A DNA stretch of 64,000 bases from Lithodes maja (Eukaryota > Arthropoda > Malacostraca > Decapoda > Lithodidae). Every line of letters starts with the position of its first letter. The first letter of the stretch is position 1. The notes below the pieces were generated by a model. That model was not told the DNA's origin. It ran no database searches and was given only the letters and a program-made list of their open reading frames with translations. This document shows, one piece after another, positions 11,754-22,690 of this stretch. The translations under genes were made by a program, and so were the position numbers. The stretch covers positions 33,724 to 97,723 of the forward strand of contig JBAKBP010007658.1 in the NCBI GenBank assembly GCA_037953745.1, in the 5' to 3' direction.

Positions 11754-13466
11754 CACCAACACTGTACCTGCTGAACTGAAGGAAGCTATTGTAACCCCTC
11801 TATTCAAGAAAGGAAATAAACTAGAAGTTGGTAACTACAGACCAGTTAGCATATTATGTATTGTATCTAAAATCCTTGAAAGAGCGGTATACACCCAAAT
11901 TGAACACTACCTCAAACAAAATGATCTATTCTATAAGTTTCAATCAGGTTTCAGATGCATGTACTCGACAGACTCCTGTCTCATCCACTTAACGGATCAC
12001 ATTCGTAAAGAAATGTCTAAAGGTAACTACACCGGTATGGTTCTTCTTGATCTACAAAAAGCGTTTGACACAGTAGACCATGATATCCTATGTAATAAAC
12101 TACAAGCAATGGGCATAGGATCTGTGAACTGGTTTAAATCTTATCTTAGTGGTAGAACCCAAAGAGTCAAAATTGATGATAATATATCTGATCCTATGCC
12201 AATTAACTGTGGGGTCCCGCAGGGAAGCATCCTTGGTCCCTTACTCTTTCTCTGTTATGTGAACGACATGGAACTGAGCGTCTCATGTAAATTATTACTG
12301 TATGCAGACGACAGCGTGCTCCTGGTTTCAGGAAAAGACCCAATAAGTATTGCCGCTTCACTTTCCAAAGAACTAGAATCATGTAGTGAATGGCTAGTGG
12401 ACAATAGACTATCTCTTCACCTGGGCAAGACGGAAGCCATCTTATGTGGAACAAAACGCAAACTGAAAGACATTGTGGGCTTCTCGGTCAACTGTAATGA
12501 TATTCCTATAACAACAGTGTCACAAGTTAAATATCTCGGACTGAAACTGGACGCGAGTTTGTCAGGTGAAACAATTTTGGAATCTATCCTGAGTAAGTGT
12601 AGAGCACGTATAAAATACCTGTATAGACAGGTGGGATGCTTGCCCGCGGCGACCAACAAGACCCTCTGCCAAGCGCTTGTTCAATGTCATTTTGACTATT
12701 CTGTGTCATCCTGGTACTCTGCATCATCTAAATCAGCACAGCACAAACTTCAGGTCACTCAAAATAAAATGGTTAGGTTCATGCTGAACCTAGGACCCAG
12801 ATCACATGTTGGCCAGGAACAACTTCAGTCACTAGGTATGCTCAATGTCGCTGACAGGGCCAAACAAATCAGGCTCACTAATGCCTTCAAAATTTTCTAT
12901 GACAGAGCTCCAGAGTACCTAAAGAATGATTTTGTTAAAGCAAATGAGAGGAGTGGACATAATACAAGAAACAGGATGTTTAATTTTAAGGTCCCGAGAA
13001 TCCAAGGACAGGGTAAGCAAACATTCTTCTTCACCGCCATCAAAGACTGGAACGACCTACCCCAGTCAGTCTGTGAAAAGAGAACACTGTATTCCTTCAG
13101 ACGTAGCCTGAAGGAACACCTGAACCGGACAGCTGCGAGAAGGGAGCACCAAGTTTATGTCTACTACTAAATGCGACATAAGAGATAGACAAACCAAACT
13201 GAAATGAGTACTGATTACGGATTACTGATATTTACTATAGGATGTAAGGTATCTTAAAATAACCCCCTAGAAATACTTTTTCTAAAGTATCTATTTCTTT
13301 ATCCTCCCCATTTTTCCCCAGCTAACCTAATCCCACAAGGACCCCAATGGAAATACGCCTGACGGCCTTATTGGGCTATCCTTAGTTGGAATTATGCAAG
13401 GCTGGTACATGTCATATTTGTAACAAACTATGTGGTACCAACTCTGTAAATTGCTAACTGAATAAA

Positions 13467-13499
<33 letters not shown>
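11751..13499 (+). mobile_element. APE-type LINE, copy 3, inside minisatellite
   Basis: 5'-truncated copy of the same family as 2398-6060, but on the plus strand. It begins in the RT at TAACACCAACACTGTACCTG and ends in an (ATT)n tail (13,467-13,499). Both ends abut the 30-bp repeat: the left block stops at CGGCGTATAA and the right resumes at ATAAACTGAG, so the array is interrupted nearly in register with a 4-5 bp overlap (TATAA). Confidence 0.93.
11753..13170 (+). pseudogene. LINE reverse transcriptase, C-terminal two thirds (copy 3)
   Basis: The open frame continues without a stop from the minisatellite into NTVPAELKEAIVTPLFKKGN and on to a natural stop at 13,170. It keeps NYRPVSIL, LDLQKAFDTV, GVPQGSILGP and YADD (12,301-12,312) and the whole C-terminal domain. 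The endonuclease and N-terminus are missing, so it cannot act alone. It is the cleanest RT of the three copies, nearly identical to copy 1, which suggests recent activity of the family. A fused start in the repeat at 11,656 is an artefact. Confidence 0.88.
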
Positions 13500-13500
<1 letters not shown>

Positions 13501-14100
13501 AACTGAGTATACCGTATAAACCGGCGTATAAACTGAGTATACCATATAAACCGACGTATAAACTGAGTATACCGTATAAACCAACCGGCGTATAAAGAAA
13601 CTGAGTATACCTTATAAACCGGCGTATAAACTGAGTATACCGTATAAACCGGCGTATAAACTGAGTATACCGTATAAACCGGCGTATAAAGAAACTGAGT
13701 ATACCGTATAAACCGGCGTATAAACTGAGTATACCGTATAAACCGGCGTATAAACTGAGTATACCGTATAAACCGGCGTATAAACTGAGTATACCGTATA
13801 AACCGGCGTATAAACTGAGTATACCGTATAAACCGGCGTATAAACTGAGTATACCGTATAAACCGGCGTATAAACTGAGTATACCGTATAAACCGGCGTA
13901 TAAAGAAACTGAGTATACCGTATAAACCGGCGTATAAAGAAACTGAGTATACCTTATAAACCGGCGTATAAACTGAGTATACCGTATAAACCGGCGTATA
14001 AACTGAGTATACCGTATAAACCGGCGTATAAAGAAACTGAGTATACCGTATAAACCGGCGTATAAACTGAGTATACCGTATAAACCGGCGTATAAAGAAA
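13499..14100. repeat. 30-bp minisatellite, right block
   Basis: About 19 copies of the same 30-bp unit as 10,747-11,753, with the same GAAA variants and a few point changes (CCTTATAAACC, an inserted CAAC at about 13,581). It was continuous with the left block before LINE copy 3 inserted. Confidence 0.97.
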
Positions 14101-14417
14101 CATTTCTAAGCCTTAAATAAACCCTGCAAAACCATGGGTGGTCTTGTACAAAGAATATAATTTCAATGCAAGTGAAATTGGAGCGCCGAGATTCATCAGC
14201 TGATTTTCCGAGTGACCAAAATCGCCGAAATACGATCATTTAATCATAAGTACTATTATACATAACAGTAGGTTATGTATGTATACTTACCTTAATTCTT
14301 CATAATATTTCATAATACACTTATATAACACGAGTTATAAGTTCAAATTAAAAGTCAGTGTACCGGAACCATTACCGAAACACGTGATGTGTGTGTTATT
14401 GTTGTGTGGCTATGTCG

Positions 14418-14442
14418 AGTGTGTGTGTGTGTGTGTGTGTGT
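14418..14442. repeat. (GT)n microsatellite
   Basis: A perfect GT run of 12 units within H1. The surrounding 14,101-15,310 shows no supportable gene. A possible TTAA-element remnant lies at 14,865-14,958. Confidence 0.95.
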
Positions 14443-14864
14443 TCTTGTGTGGCTATAATATGTCGGCCGCCACTGAAGCATTGATCGGTCTCGAAAGGTA
14501 TATCTGAAGAAATAAGAGGTGCACTTATCGTAGCCTATAGCCTAGTCTTCTGTTAACTCGTATGTGATGCGCTCATAGAAACCGCATATCCAACATTAGT
14601 TGTCCGATTTGATTCATTGATGGTTAGATGTGAGGCATAGATATTTCAAAAGGCCCTGTCTAAGCTGTATTAGGGAACGTTCGAATGGGGCGAACGTCTT
14701 AACATTTCAAAAGGAATGGTGCTAAACATGAGACGGAGAAAGGGGTTTAGAATATAATCCTTCAAGTGGAAATCTCCCATTAAATTGACAAATGATAACT
14801 CGAATTAGAGGAAACAAACTATCATAATAGTGAAAGTGTTAATTTAATAGTTACTTCTACTTAA

Positions 14865-14958
14865 CCCTTTGAAGATTAGGACGCATTTTGACAGTATATT
14901 CTGACTACCTTTAGACGATTTTATCCAGCTTAGGAATGATCTGTGGTAATTAGAAGGG
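14865..14958. mobile_element. Possible TTAA-type MITE remnant
   Basis: TTAACCCTTTGAAGATTAGG opens at 14,861, and AGAAGGGTAAA closes near 14,958 with the right TTAA degraded to TAAA. The segment TTAGACGATTTTAT matches the TTAA element at 29,820-30,026, which supports one shared family. Confidence 0.4.
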
Positions 14959-15324
14959 TAAAGAGTATCTCAATTAACACTGACCTCCATATACACTTCC
15001 TAATCTGAATACAATAGTCTTATAATTGCAAGGAAACAAAACATAAATCCATAATTGTATCTTGAGTGGGAATACACCTATTCCATAGATGCACAGACAC
15101 TCAGACATACCCACACAATTGTATTTACATTTTGATTCGAGGGCATATGTTTTTGTAATAGACCTTATGTAAACGAGATTGTGAACTTCGAATGAAAATA
15201 TAAAACAAAGTTAATGTTCTCTATGGGACTGTTAATTGTTCAGAATAATTCGTCAGTGTATCATTGTTGTTCTCCCAAGTATTGTTCAGATATTCCGGGA
15301 TAAGGCTTGTACACATTGATCCGA

Positions 15325-15325
15325 G

Positions 15326-15364
<39 letters not shown>

Positions 15365-15619
15365 TACACAGAATGTCCAGCTTTTCCACATTTTGCCTCT
15401 TCACACACACACACACACACACACATAGAATGTCCAGCTTTTCCACATTTCGACTTTTCACACACACACACACACACTCTCGCTACAGCACGCATACATG
15501 CACACACACTCTACAACACACACACACACAGAATGTCCAGCTTTTCCACATTTCGCCTTTTCACACACACAAACACACACACAAACTACAACACGCATGC
15601 ACACACACACACACACACA
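15325..15619. repeat. (CA)n with embedded 33-bp module
   Basis: CA runs alternate with three copies of a module beginning AGAATGTCCAGCTTTTCCAC, at about 15,370, 15,428 and 15,532. The open frames rich in His-Thr are products of the CA repeat and not genes. Confidence 0.93.
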
Positions 15620-15965
15620 GCCCGTAGCCTAGTAGGTAGCGCTCTCGTCTCACACACGAGGGGTCGGGGGTTCAATCCCCTGGCCGGGCGGAGACAAATT
15701 GGGCTTGTCTCCTTTCATGTGTTAGCCTCAGTTCACCTAGCTGTAAATAGGTACCTGGAATAAGTGGACGACGTTGTGACGTCCCATCTGGGGTTGGCAA
15801 AAATGGTACAAGGCGAGATGGGTATCATATGGTTCACCTAAGCTGATGGCTACCTAAGCCTTCGGGCGAGACGGTACCGTCTATAGTGAGAATGGTACCA
15901 TACAGATCCACCCTAAGCCTTCGTTTCCGATGTCGCCAATTGGCTAAAAAATACAGACTACACAC
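15620..15965 (+). mobile_element. tRNA-Val-derived SINE
   Basis: The head at 15,620-15,690 folds as a tRNA: acceptor GCCCG pairs with CGGGC (15,685-15,689), anticodon stem CTCGT/ACGAG with loop CTCACAC (anticodon CAC, Val), and B box GGGTTCAATCCCC. The body contains TAAATAGGTACCTGG and GCCTTCGGGCGAGACGG. It lies inside H1 directly after the CA repeat. The absence of CCA-type tRNA context and the attached body argue for a SINE and not a tRNA gene. Confidence 0.8.
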
Positions 15966-16232
15966 ACATCCACAGCCATTCCAACGATACATATAACACC
16001 TACACATATAGGAGGCGGGAAATAACGAGCATGCTCACTCCCGCAATACAACTAGAGTAAGTACACATGGCATTCACAATATTCGCACAACCTCCGCGGT
16101 GTTTCGCATCACATCGTCCAACATTCGAAGGACAATCGCCCTGCAATTGCTACTGTCGCCATCATTGATCGTCACATTCAACCTGATTCGCCATCAATTG
16201 TCGCACATCATTCATTATTATCGCCAAATATC

Positions 16233-16271
16233 GTCACAGTGCGATTATGGCGACCATAATCGCACTGTGAC
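16233..16271. repeat. Perfect 18-bp palindrome in H1 subterminal region
   Basis: GTCACAGTGCGATTATGG, a 3-base loop CGA, then the exact reverse complement. Each arm contains CAGTGCGA, close to the H1 terminal motif CACTGTGCGA, so it may be an internal transposase-binding copy. Confidence 0.9.
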
Positions 16272-16532
16272 CGTACTTCTGTCGCACTGCAATCGACAAA
16301 ATTCGCCATTTTCGACTTCATTCGCTTCTGAAAACGCCCTATTCGCCGCGAATTAACGGACATAGAAAAAAATCACTGTCGCAGGGCCTTCGCCATCGGC
16401 AATTCGCACAGTGGGATACTGCCTTTTTAGTCTAATACAAATATTAAAACATGGGGTGTAGGTTGTTGGTGGGGGGAGGGGGGTTGAGAGAAGGCATAAT
16501 TCTGAAGAATTACCTTTTTTTTTTTCCATGTG

Positions 16533-17533
16533 TATGAACGAGTCAAAAGACTTCTCTAAACACCAAACAAATAACAGGCAATCAACAGAAACACAAGGAA
16601 AAATTACAATGGTTTTATTCTCATTAATGGTGGATCATAAATATGTACAAATAGTGTCTCTAGTTGTCACGCACGACTCGTACACAGGAAATGATCAATC
16701 AATAAACTGAGGCAATAGGCCTCGACACCAGCAAATCGTCCTAAAATACGGCAGGGTAATGCACACAAAATAATTGACAAAGCAGAACAAGGATGATCGC
16801 TAATTTAGGTTCAAGAACAAGGAGCAGTAGCTCTCTAAAAGGCAAAACAAAGATTCAACATGAGTTCACTCGAGATACATGGATTGCAAAGATTAACATT
16901 ACGACAATGAAGAATCTGCATGAAGTGGACTCTTAAACATGAATTAAAAGCATTAACTCTGCGACAAGACACACTATTTTATCTAGACCAGAGTGATATG
17001 AGTACATAAATTCAGATATGCGGCAAGAACTCTCGGGTGATGTGTAAGGTGCAGGTATTATTTAATATGGTAACAATATATCTATATCTCCTCTTCGAGG
17101 AGTCGCGTGAGCTCGGACTCCAGGAAGTATCTACAGTATATATATCACCGGTGTAGGATAGGTGGGTAGTGTTCCCCAACAACCGGGGTGGCGAGAGGTA
17201 AGGAGAAGGGAAAACGTAAATCACGTCTTCGGATATCTTATGTTAACACTAAAAGAGTCTTGGCACATCTGGGTCTAAACCTCACTCTAATCACTCTTAC
17301 CATGACAGAAACATAGAAACCCTAAATTTGTGAGAGAGTAGGGCACTGAGGAAAAGCGAGCACTGGCACTGGTGTTGACGAGGAGCTGGGGTCCCTGCTA
17401 TTCACTCGTACACACAGGCGTAGCACAGGTCCTACACATAGGACTCCACGGCGTCTGGGCTGTTTCACATATAGCCTCTGTCCTCTATGGGCTAGGACCT
17501 GGCCCAAAGAGCTGCAACAGGCACCTGGCTACA
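16533..17533. other. No supportable gene
   Basis: AT-rich to mixed sequence. Open frames are short, overlap on both strands and show no motif I recognise. CTCTTCGAGGAGTCGCG at about 17,091 is a small inverted repeat. The part nearest 17,534 may be 3' sequence of the interrupted minus-strand frame described next. Confidence 0.5.
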
Positions 17534-17639
17534 TCACGCTTCCTCCGGGGTCTCTCTCTGGCACTCTTTCTCGTCGTCTCTGTTTGGAAATGACAGCTTC
17601 TCTCCTACCAATGGATCGACCAAGGTCTTTCCTGGCGTT
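17534..17639 (-). pseudogene. Possible C-terminal end of an interrupted minus-strand frame
   Basis: Read on the minus strand after removing the 17,640-27,104 element, the frame ending in PTNPASLPLT (27,108-27,352) continues here as PGKTLVDPLVGEK through about 33 codons rich in Arg, Glu and Asp to a TGA at 17,534-17,536. The continuity through the insertion supports both the frame and the insertion boundary. I do not recognise the protein. A retroelement gag or a decayed host exon are both possible. Confidence 0.45.
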
Positions 17640-18400
17640 TACCCAGGGGGCATAACAGGTTTACCAGACATGGGATGTTGTAAAAGGTTGTTGGGTATCA
17701 ATGTGTTCAGGGGACCTCCCTGAACAACTTCCAGGTGGACTACCCGAAAAATATCTATCTATCTATCTATCTATTGCCTGACGCTGTGATCCCCGAAGGA
17801 GTGGCCACGAACGAACCGCCCCCATGCACCTCTGTCCCCAGTCAGTCAACGCCCCTCCTCCCAACCAGCACCGCCTTCATTCATATTTCCTCACTCCATC
17901 CTTCCACCTCTCCTTCGGTGCACCTCTCCCTCTCTGTCCTTCCACCTCGCTCTTGTACACCCTCTTAGTCATTCTCTCGTTTTCCATACGTTATATATGG
18001 CCGAACCATCTCAAGATGTTCCTTTTCACACTTTCCAGCACATCTACCTCCACACCACACTTCCTTCTCACTTCCTCATTCGTCTGTCTATCCCTCCATG
18101 TAACTCCGCACTCACTTCTCAAGTAACTAATTTCCACCGCTCTCACTATGCTGCTGAAAAAAATGGCGGCCATTTTTCAAAATGGCTGCCATTTTTAAGT
18201 AGTGTTGGCCAATTTCGAAGATAATATTTGAATAAAACTGCCTTTCACCATGTGTGGGGTATCACGTTATAGGAAATTAAATTATCTTCAAGATGCTTTT
18301 CATAAATATATCTAGCTATGAATATGATTTTTTGCCATTTTTTTACAAAATATAAATTCCACCTTAATATTAATGTCTCTATATTTCACAAATCCTTTTC
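17640..18400 (+). repeat. Left terminal inverted repeat
   Basis: Shared with the right end: TACCCAGGGGGCA, ACCAGACATGGGATGTTGTA, TTCAGGGGACCTCCCTGAAC, two ATGGC.GCCAT palindromes (18,161-18,197), and GTGGGGTATCA. A LINE fragment (about 17,754-18,148) interrupts it after CCCGAAAAATAT. Similarity fades near 18,400. Confidence 0.85.
17754..18148 (-). mobile_element. LINE 3' fragment with (TAGA)n tail
   Basis: The minus strand reads VRAVEISYLRSECGVTWRDR, then RNILRWFGHI, then, after frameshifts, RFVRGHSFGD, and ends in a (TAGA)n run (17,754-17,773). This is the C-terminus of an APE-type LINE family very common in decapods, inserted in the left TIR of the Academ-like element. The right TIR shows the uninterrupted sequence CCCGAAAAATATGTTGCTG. 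Confidence 0.75.
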
Positions 18401-18467
18401 AGTAATGAATTGAAAATTTCCAGGAAACTGCCCATATTATGGTTAAGGTAAGCATGGCATTCACTTC

Positions 18468-21400
18468 CTAATCACTATCTGAGTCACTGCTACTGTCACT
18501 GAACTCGGGTGTCACAATATCCAGCATCCTGCTACATTTGATTGATAGTCCTTAGCAGCGGCATCCCAAGTAACATGGAACTGCTTTCTGAGCACACAAG
18601 AAGTTCCTCTTGCACCCCTTGACACCTCCACATGATAATATTATTGCCTTCTTCATTGAAATGGGCCAGGCTGGGTGGGTACATGGAACTTCAACAACAT
18701 GCTGACCATCCAGAGACCACCCAAATTCTGTAGTGGCTGGGCAATGTGAGCAGTCTTATCTATGATCGTTGCAAGGGCAGCTCTTTTTACATGTAAAAGG
18801 AATGCATTTTCTGTGGGGGGCAAGAGCTTTAGAAGAGTAGACCTGTTGTTCAAAAACTTGTATGCCCTGAGCTTGCCCAAATCAGACTCCTGGAAGTCAT
18901 CAGCTGCTCTTGTGTAAACAGAAGTGCTGATGGTCCTTGCTTCCTTGATAAGTTCTTCTGATACAATGGCAGTAGGGTTCTCACCAAATGCTTCAATCAT
19001 GGGTAGGTCGAGGCTCAAGCTGCATTTGAACCATGCCTTTTTGCCAGTGAAATAAGGATAACTTGTAATGTCTCTGCCACTCAGACTGTGGATGAAGGGC
19101 ATTGCACGACACAATGAAGTTCCTAGCGCCACTATCATTTCATGGATTGGTAAGTATGTGTTCTCAGCTGTCCTCACCCATAGTTCTGGTAGATTTCGCA
19201 GGTGTGTTGCTCCATAGTGTAAACACATGGTAATAATATCTGTGTCATTGGCGTGGATAACTACTCTTTCAACTCCATCATGCTGGACATTGTACATAGT
19301 GTGCAGAATTATCCTTGTGTTAGCCTCCTTCTGTGTTAATTCTAGAGCAGGAACATCCACAACAGATGCTCTTGTGATTAATACGCTCTTCGTCTTCTCT
19401 TTGAACCCACCACCCAGGAAGAGATGTGTAGGTCCAACAGCAGGGTTCAGATACCTATTCTCACACCATTTCTCACATAGGAAGTTCAAGTGGTTAGTCT
19501 TGTTTGTGTTAACTGCGAAGAATTCTTGTAGGTCAGGAGCTGTGTACTAGTCATTGACTTCATATTCTTTGGCAAGTTTTGATCAGGCATATCCGTGTTG
19601 TTGCTCGGCGGACTTCAGCGTTGGTCCACTGTACCTGTCACAGCAGAAGTGTATGAAGTCTGTATCAGCAGGCACATAATTCAGTAGTCGATATTTGTGT
19701 CTTTCAGCAATGGTCCCAAACCTTAATTTCTCCTTTGTAGAAAGACCAGTGTCGAATGGCATACATAGCATCAATGATTATTGCTGTTTTTCTATCATGT
19801 TGGCGCAGAGTTGGAGTGCTGGTCACTTTGGTCTCCCCTTTCAGGGTTTTCACTAGGCTTGACTTGGTACCTGTTCGCATTCTGCCATCATCCTGGAAGA
19901 GAGATGGTGGGTAGTCACTGCATTCATGGTTCCCTATGAAGTCAACAAGGTCTACTTTTCCACCACTAGCAATGATCTGTGTCATAATTATGCAAAAGGG
20001 CAGTTATTTCATTACTCTTCCCTGGAGCAGCTGTTTTACTCACTGACTTCTTTCTTTTCTTGTTTTGTGTGTGGAAGGTATTCAGCTTCACAATGCTTGT
20101 CTTCTGATCACTGGTCAGTGAATGAGTAAGTGCCTACAAACCCAATTTTTTCACCCTGGTCAGGTTGTCCTTAACTTTGCCATCAGCACATTGCCCATTT
20201 GCTATATTTATTAGCGATGTTGTGGTTCCACATAATGGGTTTGTCTCTACAGCTGCCATTACCATGATCACCATCTCTGCATCCCTTGTGACTCGACTTA
20301 AGCCAGAATCATGGTGAGGGCTGGATGAATTAAGATGTAGCATGGATTTCAACTCTTCAGAGACTGCAGCTGTGATGGGTTTTGTGTAAAGCCATTTCAT
20401 CCTTGTAGTAGGTTTTAGTGTAATACCATCCAGACCACTCGCTTCCTTGGCATCAGCATTGTAAGTCTGTTCCAGAAGCATGTCAGGGGAGACACTGTTG
20501 TGCTTGCCATCGGCTCTCCTCCCGACAAATGCACCTGCCATTAGTCCTTCATGTACATCTGGGGCTGTTTCAGGTAGTTTCTTCATCTCTGCCAGATAGA
20601 TAGGCAAAGACTGCTGTCCATAAGTGTAGTGGCCTGCTGTTGTGAGATAAGGTAACATTCGTAATGATTCACAGAGATGTCCTACCCAGTTAGCTTCTTG
20701 CTGGTAATAGATAAACCTGTGAAGAATGGCTAACATTTCTAGGAAGATGGACCAGAAGACTGCTGTTGGTTGTTCAATTAATGATTCTTGGAACAGTATC
20801 ATCTGTTCCTGCAGGACACATAACTGTTCATGGGACTTCTGAATCAACTGTAACTTCTGTGTGGAAGTGATGCCCTTTTCAAACAACATTTTCAAGACAG
20901 ATTCTACTTGTGGCTTCCAGTGATCTGTTTGTCTATCTGCTACCCATGCCTCAAATGCTACCCAGTACATGCGCCACATAGCTTCACTCAAAATTCTGAG
21001 AGCGTGTAGGGTCTGGTAGTAATCAGCATTTTCACCAAGCATCTTTTTGGCTGTCCTTTCCTGGCATAGACCAGCTGCAACAAGTAGATCTTCTGCACCT
21101 GCTTCCCTAATTATTTTGAAAACTGCTTTCATGTAGTTGTGAGCTTGATGAAAGCCACCCAGCAGTAAAACTACATTGCTCAACTCAACAGGATATACAA
21201 AAGGCTTTTTTAACCTCTTAGCTGCATAGCCCCTATAGTATACACCACACCCCAGTGCGCAGGTATGACCATTTTGGCGACCCTTACAAATATCGATGAA
21301 ATCTACATCAGCGTGTAGGAAATGTTCGCGCGCATCCAGCCATATATATTTGACCCCCCAAAAATGCCTGGGGGGGTCCGTAGTTGAAATATGTGGCACG

Positions 21401-21498
21401 AATGGCATCGCGCGGCAAGATTTCCCGGGCGAATATCTGCGCGCCCAAGGGGTAGAACCAGAGGGAGGGGAGGGTGGGTTAGGCGTAATATCGCGCAT
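18468..21498 (-). pseudogene. Academ-like transposase remnant (XPG/FEN-like nuclease with Cys-rich tail)
   Basis: Five minus-strand pieces form one decayed gene. The first is 21,498-20,134 (454 codons; LGGFHQAHNYMKAVFKIIRE opens the conserved part near residue 113). The second is 19,985-19,704 (TAIIIDAMYAIRHWS, like the XPG N-terminal Asp strand). The third is 19,774-19,583 (FIHFCCDRYSGPTLKSAEQQ, like XPG FVFDG..P.LK). The fourth is 19,489-18,653 (KEANTRIILH...VIHANDTDII, like the XPG internal EAD...DTD motif, with Asp changed to Asn here). The fifth is 18,650-18,468 (SCGGVKGCKRNFLC...VPC..GCRC then an Asp/Ser-rich end). Frameshifts separate them, and a TAG lies near 19,548. The protein belongs to a multicopy invertebrate family. 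Assigning it to Academ is my inference from the nuclease motifs and TSD length. The first 95 codons may be unrelated read-in. Confidence 0.7.
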
Positions 21499-22690
21499 TT
21501 ATCCTATTTTGAGCACTTTCATGCTATATAAAGTATGTGTACGTATGTAGGCGCATAGGTGGGCACTAACGCGATAAAGTAACGCGATAATGTAACGCGT
21601 TAACGATTTCGGGTTAACGTTTATCGGATAAAAAAAAATCCAGCTTTAACGAATTAACGGTAACGTCGATACTTTTTGTTCCAAAATAGCGATAATCGTT
21701 AATTAATTGCCAAACAGGCAGAAATGCACAGAATAGTCAATAAAAAGGTAAACTAAAAGCCGAACCGAACCCTCGTAATTTCTTCTCCACCCATGAGGGC
21801 CGCTTAGGGGGTCACGTGACCACGAGTCCACGACGAAGTCTGAACCTTCAACCTTGTGTAAATCATTAGTAAATCATGTAAATGTAAATTATCTTCTAAG
21901 TTCTACTAAATCATAAATCAATGATCATAAATAATAAATGAAGTGTCAGGAAATAAATATCCATATGAATAATTGAATATGAATTATATGATCCATATGA
22001 TCCATATGACATCTCTTCAAATCATCCAGGAGAAATGCCTAGAGATCCAGCTTAGACATCACTAAATCTGAAAATCATCTAAATGATCTACTAAATCAAA
22101 TGAAGTGTCAGGTGTTTTTTTTTTCTAATAAAATAATGATAGCATTGCTGCATTTAAGATTTTTTATTTAAAATATGATAAATATCCATATCTTCGATAA
22201 ATAACGATACTAACGAAGTAACGATATCGTTATCGAAAGGATCGGATTTAGCGATTTAACGATTTAACGATTTAACGGTTAACGAGCGATAAATGTATCG
22301 CCGGTTAACGGTTAACGACGTTAAGGTTTTTGTTAACGAAATAACGGTTAACGAAGTTATGGCTTTTGGTTATCGTGCCCACCTATGTGTAGGCGACCCA
22401 TATAACAAGGAATATGCCGCTATAGACCAAATATGCAATATATAGGCGAGTTATGAATGAGTTTAGGCGGGAAGGAAGAGGTGAATGTGCTTAGGCGGGA
22501 AGGAAGGGGAGGGGAGGGTGTGTTGGCTGTAATATCACGTATATATCGTATTTTCAGCACTGTCATGCAATATAAAGTACGTGTACGTATGTAGGCGATC
22601 CATATAACAAGGAATATGCCGCATATAGACCAAATATGCGATATATAGGCGAATTATGAATGAGTTTAGGCGGGAAGGAAGAGGTGGGGG
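21462..22690. repeat. Tandem duplication of about 220-bp G-rich unit
   Basis: The block 21,462-21,553 plus 22,388-22,484 is repeated at 22,508-22,684 (shared GGGAGGGGAGGGTG, ATATAAAGTA, GTACGTATGTAGGCG, CATATAACAAGGAATATGCC, GAGTTTAGGCGGGAAGGAAG). Only the first copy is split by the hAT MITE, so the second copy shows the empty site. Confidence 0.85.
21554..22387. mobile_element. hAT-type MITE
   Basis: 834 bp with perfect 13-bp terminal inverted repeats CATAGGTGGGCAC, flanked by the 8-bp duplication TGTAGGCG (21,546-21,553 and 22,388-22,395). The 8-bp duplication and CA start are hAT hallmarks. The interior is rich in GTTAACG/TAACGATA words near both ends and AT-rich in the middle. It has no transposase, so it depends on another hAT for movement. 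Confidence 0.92.

Larger units (their letters stand above)
10050..16436. mobile_element. PIF/Harbinger-like non-autonomous element H1
   Basis: Terminal inverted repeats are AGGCGGTATCCCACTGTGCG on the left and, in reverse complement, AAAGGCAGTATCCCACTGTG on the right. The flanking duplication is TTA (10,047-10,049 and 16,437-16,439), the TWA type of PIF/Harbinger. The left arm of the large inverted duplication (about 108-125) carries the empty site with a single TAA on its strand, confirming both ends. About 450 bp at each end is dense in GTCGC/TTCGC words. There is no transposase frame inside. The interior holds the 30-bp minisatellite, LINE copy 3, CA repeats and a SINE. Confidence 0.8.
6205..16532 (-). 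repeat. Right arm of large inverted duplication (interrupted)
   Basis: Reads on the minus strand in the order 16,532-16,437, 10,046-9921, 6780-6205 and matches 1-1635 of the plus strand. Two gaps in the match are exactly two insertions: a TIR element (10,050-16,436) and a LINE (6770-9920). The left arm therefore shows both empty sites. The loop between the arms (about 1636-6204) holds LINE copy 1. Confidence 0.85.

Noticed and set aside
10646..11807. Long open frames (175, 269 and 361 codons) of repeated YAGLYGILS / YTPVYTVYSV peptides
   Set aside because: They are translations of the 30-bp minisatellite on the minus strand. The unit length is divisible by three and lacks stops. No independent start, domain or codon signal.
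10747..14100. Possible CRISPR array
   Set aside because: Units are contiguous without unique spacers, in a clearly eukaryotic context. It is a minisatellite.
15620..15690. A functional tRNA-Val gene
   Set aside because: The cloverleaf is good, but it is joined to a SINE body with a known-type motif and lies inside a transposon.
15261..15763. His-Thr and Val-Cys rich frames
   Set aside because: Translations of the CA repeat and of the SINE that follows.
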